A DNA stretch of 63,685 nt from an uncultured Alphaproteobacteria bacterium (lineage in GTDB: Bacteria; Pseudomonadota; Alphaproteobacteria; Rhodobacterales; Rhodobacteraceae), in contig CAJWEI010000011.1 of NCBI GenBank assembly GCA_913031285.1, positions 1 to 63,685 of the forward strand. The letters run 5' to 3'. Shown here piece by piece: positions 56,855 through 63,685 of this stretch (the stretch's first letter is position 1; every line of letters begins with the position of its first letter). Under the pieces are notes generated by a model, which saw nothing but the letters and a program-made list of their open reading frames with translations, did no database searches and had not been told where the DNA came from. Made by a program: the position numbers and the translations under genes.

Positions 56855-59410
56855 CTATGACGTCTGACTAGAGATTGCAAGCTGAGCAGCGGCTAGCCGA
56901 GCAACTGGTACGCGAAATGGTGAACAAGACACATAATCAAATCCATGTGCTCTGCAAAAGGCAATAGACTCAGGGCTTCCACCATGCTCGCCGCAAATTG
57001 AGACAATGACCTGAGGATTAGCCTTTCTTGCGCGCTCAACGCCCAGCATTAAAAGCTCACCGACGCCATCTGTATCCAGCATGTGAAACGGATCTTCCGG
57101 AAAGACCTCCTGCTGTACATATGTAGCCATAAACCGGCCCGCATCATCACGCGATAGACCATATGTCATTTGGGTCAGATCGTTTGTTCCAAAACTTAGG
57201 AATGATGAGTTCGAAGCAATTTCATCTGCGCGCAGCGCTGCTCGTGGGGTTTCGACCATCACACCAAGCTTAAACTCAAAATCTACACCTTTCCTAGAGC
57301 GCACATCTGCTGCAACCGCTTCGATGCGAGATTTTACAAGTTCCACTTCGCGCTTTGCGCTCACCAAAGGAATCATAATCTCTGGGACGATTGGATCTCG
57401 GCCACGGCTAGCTTCAATCGTTGCCTCAAAAATCGCGCGCACTTGCATTTCATAAATTTCAGGAACCGTAATTCCGAGACGGACCCCTCGAAGACCCAGC
57501 ATGGGATTGTATTCTTTCATACTCTCGACCCGCCGCATAACATCCGATAGAGGAAGATCCAGCGCCTCAGCAAGATCGCGCAAACCTGATCGATCAGATG
57601 GCAGAAATTCATGTAATGGTGGATCGAACAAACGAATACATACCGGCATGGCCTCCATAATACGGAATAAATCCATAAAATCCGCTTTCTGCATTGGTAA
57701 AAGACGATCCAGAACCCCTTCGCGTTCAATGCGAGTATTGGCAAATATCATTTCCTGCATAACGGTCATCCGATCCGCTTGAAAAAACATGTGTTCCGTC
57801 CGGCAAAGTCCTATGCCGCGAGCACTAAAATTGCGCGCAGTCTGGGCATCGGCGGCCGTATCTGCATTAGCTCTTATTTCAATGTCACATACATCTTCTG
57901 CCCATTGCATCAACGTTTGAAAAGACTGGTCCAAAGACGCTTCTACCATCTTAGTCTGGCCAGCCAAAATTTGACCGTTTGTTCCATCTACAGTGATCAT
58001 TTCGCCTTCTTCAAAGATGCGCCCATCCCTTGAGAGAAGCTGCCTCTTTTGAATATTAAAGCGGATCGAACTTACGCCAACGATACAAGGCACACCCATT
58101 CCACGACCAATAACGGCCGCATGGCTTGTCATTCCACCCCGCTCAGTCAAGACGGCATTGGCCGCATGCATTCCGCGAATATCTTCCGGGCTGGTTTCGC
58201 GCCTCACAAGTATACATGGTTCTTCGCGAGACTTACATGCAAGAGCTGCCTCCGCTGTGAAAACGATCTGGCCTGAAGCTGCCCCGGGGCTTGCGGCAAT
58301 GCCGCTACCAACCACATCTCGGCTTGCATCTGGTGAAATTTGGCGGTGCAACAACTCCCCTAAAGCGCGTGGCTCGATTCGCATTAACGCCTCTTCTTTA
58401 GAAATGATTCCCTTATCCGCCAATGAAACTGCAATCCGGATCGCCGCAGGCGCGAGGCGCGCAACTTTTATTCCGTCTAGAATATGCAAATTTCCATCTT
58501 CTATCGTGAATTCAATTTGCATCTCTTCGCGCAAGCGATGACGCATTAATTCAGCTTGCTCTTTTAGTGTCGCAAAAATCTTAGGCGCGACCTCTTCCAA
58601 CGAGATGCCGCGCGAATCCTTCGTTAGATATAGTATGCCCTGTTCTTGAACCAAGGCATCACGCCATTGGCTTTGACGGCGGTATCTGCCGGTTATCTGC
58701 GGCATGCCCGTATCCCCGTTGACCAATTGTAACACGCCCGAGCCACATTCTCCCTTGCCGATACCGTAGGCCATTTTTTGAACTATTAACCCAAGCCCGG
58801 CATCGGCAGGCGCGCCCTTGGCCTGACGCAAAAGACGCGCGGTAGTTCCTTGCCAAGCGCGCGCCATAGAGCGTAAAACCTCGGCCAATTGTGTAGATTT
58901 TTCCTGAGGGAAGGGCTCTTCCGTCTCATCTTCATAAGCGCGCAAAGCATCTTTCAAAGCCTCTTCGCCCTGACCGTTGATATGATCAAACACTTCAGGA
59001 TCAAGGCGGGCAACGTGCACCGAATAGCCCTGTACAAAGCGCAGATAAATCTTAGAGGCCATTTGTGATCCCAGTGTTGCAGACAATTTAGCAAAGCGCT
59101 CGTCATTCATACCGATATTCAAAACTGCCCCGGGACCACCCCAATCGATACTTTCCGAAGACGGTCGAACACAAAGTAAATCATCCGATTCAAAATTATC
59201 GAGGATATTAGCAATTCTAAATACTTCATTAGCAGCGATTTTGTGAACCATATCAAATGACAACGCGACAGTGCGTGGGACTGGCAGATCAAGGCGAACC
59301 AGTCGCTGCAAACACTTTGCCCTTCCCCCATGTGTGGGGGCTGCTATTCTCGCAGTTTGGGTTACTAAAGCAATGTTGGAACAGTTTTGCTGCATTGCGG
59401 CACCTTTCAT
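56855..59410 (-). CDS. ppdK: Pyruvate, phosphate dikinase
   Basis: The 851-residue enzyme links pyruvate, ATP and phosphate to phosphoenolpyruvate, AMP and pyrophosphate. The N-terminal ATP-grasp part spans about residues 1-330 (GGPGAVLNIGMND, MAYGIGKGECGSGVL). The swivelling phosphohistidine domain has TERGGMTSHAAVIGRGMGVPCIVG. The C-terminal PEP barrel contains GIGLCRTEHMFF, MLGLRGVRLGI and the active cysteine in VSICGEHGGSPESI. It is slightly shorter than the roughly 875-residue plant and E. coli-type forms, with a divergent N-terminus seen in Rhodobacterales. An internal ATG at 59395 is an alternative start. It follows glyS on the same strand. Confidence 0.93.
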   Translation of the reverse strand: MKGAAMQQNCSNIALVTQTARIAAPTHGGRAKCLQRLVRLDLPVPRTVALSFDMVHKIAANEVFRIANILDNFESDDLLCVRPSSESIDWGGPGAVLNIGMNDERFAKLSATLGSQMASKIYLRFVQGYSVHVARLDPEVFDHINGQGEEALKDALRAYEDETEEPFPQEKSTQLAEVLRSMARAWQGTTARLLRQAKGAPADAGLGLIVQKMAYGIGKGECGSGVLQLVNGDTGMPQITGRYRRQSQWRDALVQEQGILYLTKDSRGISLEEVAPKIFATLKEQAELMRHRLREEMQIEFTIEDGNLHILDGIKVARLAPAAIRIAVSLADKGIISKEEALMRIEPRALGELLHRQISPDASRDVVGSGIAASPGAASGQIVFTAEAALACKSREEPCILVRRETSPEDIRGMHAANAVLTERGGMTSHAAVIGRGMGVPCIVGVSSIRFNIQKRQLLSRDGRIFEEGEMITVDGTNGQILAGQTKMVEASLDQSFQTLMQWAEDVCDIEIRANADTAADAQTARNFSARGIGLCRTEHMFFQADRMTVMQEMIFANTRIEREGVLDRLLPMQKADFMDLFRIMEAMPVCIRLFDPPLHEFLPSDRSGLRDLAEALDLPLSDVMRRVESMKEYNPMLGLRGVRLGITVPEIYEMQVRAIFEATIEASRGRDPIVPEIMIPLVSAKREVELVKSRIEAVAADVRSRKGVDFEFKLGVMVETPRAALRADEIASNSSFLSFGTNDLTQMTYGLSRDDAGRFMATYVQQEVFPEDPFHMLDTDGVGELLMLGVERARKANPQVIVSICGEHGGSPESIAFCRAHGFDYVSCSPFRVPVARLAAAQLAISSQTS

Positions 59411-59486
59411 TCTTCACTGCAGCATATAGCGAACAAATCTTTGATCAAGAAAAAGGTTAACCGCTCTGGCATTGGCCTGACTGGAT

Positions 59487-61547
59487 TCAACCTTCGATGC
59501 GCGATAGGTCTGCAACCATAAGACAAACAGAGCGCATTTGGCTCAAAAGATTGAGGCGGTTACGCCTGACGGCCTGCTTGTCGGTGTTAACCTGGACAGC
59601 TTCAAAGAAGCCGTCGAGCGGAGCCCTCAAAGACGCTAGACTTTCCATAGCCAGCGTGAAATCGTGCGCATGAATGGCGTTTTCGATGATTGGTTCGTTT
59701 GTCTTTAGCACTGCGAAAAGAGCGCGTTCTTCGTTGGTTTCTGCGAATTTAATATCTGCCCCGTACGAATATTCCACTCCATCGTTTTGTTCTGCCTGCG
59801 TCACAATATTATTGGCGCGTTTAAATCCTTGAAGCAGATTTTCTCCATCCGCCGTCTTCAAGAAGGCTGCGAGCGCACGCGCTCGCCGGGTCACTAGCAT
59901 AAGGTCGTCACTGCCCTCCATAGCAATTGCCGCATCGATAATATCATGGCGAATACTTTGATCTCGAAGAACAAATTTTAAACGATCATGAAAAAATTCA
60001 AGAAGGTTTTCCGCGTCAGCATCGGGATAAGCATGGGAAAACGCTGTAAGTAAAGGCAGAGCTAACTTATTTTCAAGCACCAACCTAATTACTCCGAGGG
60101 CCGCACGTCGCAATGCAAATGGGTCTTTGCTTCCTGTTGGTTTTTCATCAATAGCCCAGAACGCCGTCAGTTTGTCAATTTTATCGGCCAAAGCAACAGC
60201 GACCGAAACGGGGGCATTGGGCACTGCATCCGATGGGCCCAATGGCGCATAATGAAGCTCACATGCCTGAGCAATTTCGTCAGCCAAACCAGAGGCTTGG
60301 CAGTAATAACGTCCCATCAATCCTTGTAGATCCGGAAACTCATAGACCATTTCAGAGGCAAGATCAGCTTTGACAACTAAGGCAGCCTCCCTCGCAACAG
60401 TAGGATCGGCATTCGTAAAAGGTGCAAGGTCTTGGCACAGACTGGCTAGTCTCTCAATCCGCTCGGCTTCACTGCCCAATTTGTTGTGAAACGTAACATT
60501 GGCAAGCGTTGCCACCCAAGTTGCCATTCCATCAGCTTTGACAACGCGCAAGTCATTTTCCCAGAAAAATTTGGCATCTGCCAAACGTGCGTATAATACC
60601 TTTTGGTTGCCTTTCAGGATTGTATCACCCTGATCTGCGGTTTCGCGATTTGCAACTGTAATAAAACGTTCAATACGACCTGTTTTGAGGTGACGCAAAG
60701 AGAAGAATTTTTGATGCTCTTTCATAGATGTACTCAAAACTTCGGGAGGAAGATCAAGAAACTTGGCGTCAATTGAACCCATTAGGACAACTGGCCATTC
60801 AACAAGGCCGCTCACCTCGGCCAAAAGCAACGGATCGCTGACCAACTCATGGCTACAGGCAAAAGCTTGGTTTTCGGCCTCTTGCAAGATAATTTTTGAT
60901 CGTTCGGCGGGGTCTAAAATAACATAGTTGCGTTTTAATTTTGCGGCATAATCCTCAAAACCTGTGACCGAAAAAGGTTGGGGCGCCATAAATCTATGTC
61001 CTGAAGTTTGATCAGAGGCCTTTATGCCATCAATCTCAAGTGGCACCACTGCGGCACCTGCCTCGTCGCTCAGAAGACATAGAATGGTGCGCAAAGGACG
61101 CACCCAGCGCAAGCTTCCAGCGCCCCAACGCATAGATTTTGGCCAAGGAAAGGTCCGCACTATTTTTTCAAGTACCTCACCAACAATTTCAGCAGCGGGG
61201 CGACCACGCTTCTGAACGATTGCAAAATAGATTTGGCCTTTTTTATCATCTCGAATTTCCAAGTCTGCGCGATCAAGACCCATGCTACCTAGGAACCCTT
61301 CCAACGCTTTTTCAGGTGCATCAACACGGGGGCCTTTGCGCTCGTCACACACTGTTGGACTTTTGTCAGGCAAGCCTTGTATTGTCAGCACAAGCCGCCT
61401 TGGAGTTGAGAATGCAGCGGCTCCCGTGTAGGTCAGCCCGGCCCCAACCAATTCATTGGTCATCAACTGTCTTAAATTTTCAGCAGCTTTAAGCTGCAAC
61501 CGTGCAGGAATTTCTTCCGAGAATAATTCTATTAATAAGTCTGACAT
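59487..61547 (-). CDS. glyS: Glycyl-tRNA synthetase beta subunit
   Basis: The 686-residue subunit forms the alpha2beta2 enzyme with GlyQ. It begins MSDLLIELFSEEIPARLQ, the standard start. GPRVDAPEKALEGFLGS, MKEHQKFFSLR and a C-terminal anticodon-related domain (ALADKIDKLTAFWAI, DPFALRRAALGVIRL) follow. I chose the ATG at 61547 rather than the frame's first start at 61652, since the extra residues lie inside the upstream gene. It is one base after the stop of the small membrane-protein gene, so glyQ, that gene and glyS are co-translated. Confidence 0.96.
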   Translation of the reverse strand: MSDLLIELFSEEIPARLQLKAAENLRQLMTNELVGAGLTYTGAAAFSTPRRLVLTIQGLPDKSPTVCDERKGPRVDAPEKALEGFLGSMGLDRADLEIRDDKKGQIYFAIVQKRGRPAAEIVGEVLEKIVRTFPWPKSMRWGAGSLRWVRPLRTILCLLSDEAGAAVVPLEIDGIKASDQTSGHRFMAPQPFSVTGFEDYAAKLKRNYVILDPAERSKIILQEAENQAFACSHELVSDPLLLAEVSGLVEWPVVLMGSIDAKFLDLPPEVLSTSMKEHQKFFSLRHLKTGRIERFITVANRETADQGDTILKGNQKVLYARLADAKFFWENDLRVVKADGMATWVATLANVTFHNKLGSEAERIERLASLCQDLAPFTNADPTVAREAALVVKADLASEMVYEFPDLQGLMGRYYCQASGLADEIAQACELHYAPLGPSDAVPNAPVSVAVALADKIDKLTAFWAIDEKPTGSKDPFALRRAALGVIRLVLENKLALPLLTAFSHAYPDADAENLLEFFHDRLKFVLRDQSIRHDIIDAAIAMEGSDDLMLVTRRARALAAFLKTADGENLLQGFKRANNIVTQAEQNDGVEYSYGADIKFAETNEERALFAVLKTNEPIIENAIHAHDFTLAMESLASLRAPLDGFFEAVQVNTDKQAVRRNRLNLLSQMRSVCLMVADLSRIEG

Positions 61548-61548
61548 A

Positions 61549-62076
61549 TTAAAGACTTTCTGGTGGCAAAGGACATCCGGGAGGCAAAGGTTTGCCATCA
61601 AACGCACGTTCACCACAATGGTTAATTCTGTTCCAAGAATAGCCCAACCCATCAGGCAGGATTGTTACAACCCGATCGATTCCATAAACGATGTTTGCTA
61701 TGGCAAGAAACGAAACGGCCTCCCCTGCTTCGATCTTTAAGCCAAGCTCTTTCGCGTTAAAACACTTAAACCACGACGGTGCATTCAAAGGCACGGCATC
61801 GTCAATTATTTTATAAACAGTTCCTAACTCAGCTGGCGATTTAGCGCTCTGAAAACAGTCTCGATAGCGGATTGGAGAACTTTTAGAGTCAATCCCTTGA
61901 AAGTTTGAATAGGCAATCGGCTCGGCGATACTATCCACTTGTTTCGTCAAAACCACATCGGAAGATCCATTTGGCACGACTTTATCATAAAAGGCATAGA
62001 CCTGAAGATAATACATAAAGCCGCCGGCTAATAACCCGCATATCACGATAAAGCTCGCAAGAAATTTACCCATCAT
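61549..62076 (-). CDS. Conserved single-helix membrane protein between glyQ and glyS
   Basis: This 175-residue protein has one N-terminal membrane helix ([21 protein letters not shown]) and a roughly 150-residue periplasmic part with paired cysteines ([38 protein letters not shown]). It matches the small protein that Rhodobacterales keep between glyQ and glyS (I believe the DUF6446 type). Its start overlaps the glyQ stop by four bases. Nothing about its role can be read beyond membrane anchoring and likely disulfides. Confidence 0.82.
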   Translation of the reverse strand: MMGKFLASFIVICGLLAGGFMYYLQVYAFYDKVVPNGSSDVVLTKQVDSIAEPIAYSNFQGIDSKSSPIRYRDCFQSAKSPAELGTVYKIIDDAVPLNAPSWFKCFNAKELGLKIEAGEAVSFLAIANIVYGIDRVVTILPDGLGYSWNRINHCGERAFDGKPLPPGCPLPPESL

Positions 62077-62996
62077 TGAGACGTTCCTCCCGCTTCTGTG
62101 AGAACAAATGCGTCAGCGCATTGTTTGGCCAACGCTCGAACCCGACCAATGTAGGCCTGACGCTCAGTGACCGATATTACGCCGCGCGCATCAAGTAGGT
62201 TAAACAAATGGCTGGCTTTGATACATTGATCGTATGCAGGATGCGCCATAATAATCTTTTTCCCAGTTTTAGGGTCTATATGCTCTTGGTCGAGGATGCT
62301 GTTACACTCGTTTTCCGCATCCTCAAAATGGCGAAATAACATATCCGTATTGGCCTCATCGAAATTCCAGCGTGCGTATTCCTGCTCGGTCTGTAGAAAA
62401 ATATCCCCATAAGTTAGTGGAATTGACGTTTTAGGATTGTTAAAGGGCATTTCCATGACATGATCAATGCCCAAGACATACATCGCCAGTCTCTCAAGCC
62501 CATATGTTAGCTCTCCCGATACAGGGTGGCAGTCATGGCCACCAACCTGTTGAAAATAGGTAAATTGAGAGACTTCCATCCCGTCACACCAAACTTCCCA
62601 GCCTAACCCCGCTGCGCCAAGCGTGGGGCTTTCCCAATCGTCTTCTACAAACCGAATGTCGTGCAATTCCATATCGATACCAATCGCTTCCAGTGAGCTT
62701 AAATAGAGCTCTTGCAAATTTGACGGACTCGGCTTGATGAGCACCTGGTATTGATAATAATGTTGTAAGCGGTTTGCATTTTCACCGTACCGCCCATCTG
62801 TTGGCCTACGCGAAGGCTGAACATAGGCGGCCGACCATGGCCGTGAGCCCAAGGAACGCAACGTCGTTGCAGGATGGAACGTACCGGCCCCGACTTCCAT
62901 GTCATAGGGCTGCAAAACAGCACAGCCGTTTGAAGACCAATACATTTGAAGCCGCAATATGATGTCTTGAAAAGACTTAGGAACGTCTACTGTCAT
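62073..62996 (-). CDS. glyQ: Glycyl-tRNA synthetase alpha subunit
   Basis: The 307-residue catalytic subunit activates glycine. Signatures are [35 protein letters not shown], then [25 protein letters not shown] and [24 protein letters not shown] start at the ATG at 62996 (MTVDVPKSF) instead of 63059 because family members begin there. It heads the glyQ-membrane protein-glyS run. Confidence 0.97.
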   Translation of the reverse strand: MTVDVPKSFQDIILRLQMYWSSNGCAVLQPYDMEVGAGTFHPATTLRSLGSRPWSAAYVQPSRRPTDGRYGENANRLQHYYQYQVLIKPSPSNLQELYLSSLEAIGIDMELHDIRFVEDDWESPTLGAAGLGWEVWCDGMEVSQFTYFQQVGGHDCHPVSGELTYGLERLAMYVLGIDHVMEMPFNNPKTSIPLTYGDIFLQTEQEYARWNFDEANTDMLFRHFEDAENECNSILDQEHIDPKTGKKIIMAHPAYDQCIKASHLFNLLDARGVISVTERQAYIGRVRALAKQCADAFVLTEAGGTSQ

Positions 62997-63222
62997 TTTT
63001 CTGCCTACCACATCGGAAAATCCTAGCTTCTCATTAGGGAAACACGAGCTAAGGGTCAATCAGTCCCGAGCAAGGATGATAGTATTCGTACCATAACCCA
63101 AAATAAATCTTACATATAGCTGGCAAACTGTTCAGACGCGCTTTAAATACATTGATACTGCACAGTGATTTTCATTGAAGTCGGTAAGAGAATCTTCGAG
63201 ACCCAGAAATTGGAGTTACTTT

Positions 63223-63685
63223 ATGGTTAACAAGTTATGGCTTTTTTGGATTTGGATTAGTCTTGCTCCATCGCTGGCTTTTTCACAGTCGCTTGACGTT
63301 TGGGTGCAAATCGAAGCTCATCCAAGCGTGATCGAAGCAGAACAACAAGCACGGCTTTACGACGCAACACTTTCTGATGTCAGTGCCTTTGCAATAAGTG
63401 GGGGATGGTATGCTGTAACCATCGGACCACTGGATGAAGAAGAGGCTGAAAGTCAACTTTTAAAGCTGCGTGCCGCAGGTGCAATACCGCTAGATAGTTT
63501 TATCTCCAGAGGCACAAATTTTGAAAAAAAAATCTGGCCAGTCAGGTCCGAGACCAGTGGGAACAATATACCAGCTGAGTCTGATGGGACAGCCATACCT
63601 ACGATACAAAGCACAGCAAGGCCTGCAAACTCATTTATTAGGTTTTCTACTGGGATTAATGAGACAGTTAAGGAAGCAAAAGCCA
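63223..63685 (+). CDS. Secreted protein with SPOR-like region (cut by window edge)
   Basis: The ATG at 63223 opens a frame that runs off the window. It starts with a signal peptide, MVNKLWLFWIWISLAPSLAF with cleavage near SFSQ (residues 20-23). A SPOR-like stretch follows: WVQIEAHPSVIEAEQQARLY, then AISGGWYAVTIGPLDEEEAESQL, the usual pattern of peptidoglycan-binding SPOR repeats. After about residue 110 it becomes polar and low-complexity. It is divergent from glyQ. The C-terminal domain lies outside the window, so the activity is unknown. Confidence 0.75.
   Translation, partial: MVNKLWLFWIWISLAPSLAFSQSLDVWVQIEAHPSVIEAEQQARLYDATLSDVSAFAISGGWYAVTIGPLDEEEAESQLLKLRAAGAIPLDSFISRGTNFEKKIWPVRSETSGNNIPAESDGTAIPTIQSTARPANSFIRFSTGINETVKEAKA

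Overview
The window reads as chromosome of a marine Rhodobacterales (Roseobacter-type) alphaproteobacterium. The evidence is gene order and protein type: hom-glpX-recJ, glyQ-small membrane protein-glyS-ppdK, folB-folP-glmM, lipB next to ctaD, a short ProS without editing insertion, and tandem Lrp/AsnC genes divergent from ilvC. Base composition is moderately AT-rich and uneven: core genes are clearly more GC-rich than the 4.2-9.2 kb stretch and the gene-poor stretches. I could not run searches, so all names come from reading the translations.

Layout. 1-0.8 kb: start of a sarcosine oxidase beta gene cut by the window edge, then a dead fragment of a D-amino-acid dehydrogenase-like gene. 0.86-14.5 kb: an accessory block I read as a D-amino-acid/D-peptide scavenging island. 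It holds a fused dipeptide ABC ATPase, a DadA-like oxidoreductase, an S12 (beta-lactamase-fold) hydrolase, an M81 (MlrC-type) metallopeptidase, a LysR regulator, an N-acyl-D-amino-acid deacylase, and the permeases and binding protein of a dipeptide-type transporter. A glutamate dehydrogenase follows (15-16.4 kb). 16.6-18 kb: a broken hydroxyacid dehydrogenase and a TetR gene with its dyad. 18-22.3 kb: hom, glpX, recJ, tRNA-Glu(UUC). 22.3-24.5 kb: a gene desert holding one decayed ABM-domain gene. 24.5-28 kb: an IlvD/Edd-family dehydratase and a threonine-dehydratase-like PLP enzyme. 28-34.7 kb: proS, AI-2E-type permease, hdaA, ppx, RhlE-type helicase. 35.2-39.5 kb: heavily decayed tmm, a DjlA-like gene, a VOC gene overlapping a decayed GNAT gene, and another gene-poor kilobase. 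39.5-63.7 kb: mostly housekeeping genes (lipB, ctaD, yqeY, carA, ilvC, glmM, folP, folB, ppdK, glyS, glyQ), ending in a truncated secreted protein with a SPOR-like region.

How the genes fit together. In the proposed island the transporter would bring in short peptides or N-acylated amino acids. The S12, M81 and D-aminoacylase enzymes would release D-amino acids, the DadA-like enzyme would oxidise them to 2-oxo acids and ammonia, and glutamate dehydrogenase could link that nitrogen to glutamate. This is inference from neighbourhood and family.

The second theme is gene decay. Five pseudogenes (dadA fragment, hydroxyacid dehydrogenase, ABM monooxygenase, tmm, GNAT) and several long non-coding stretches lie between intact housekeeping blocks, which suggests a genome that is losing accessory functions.
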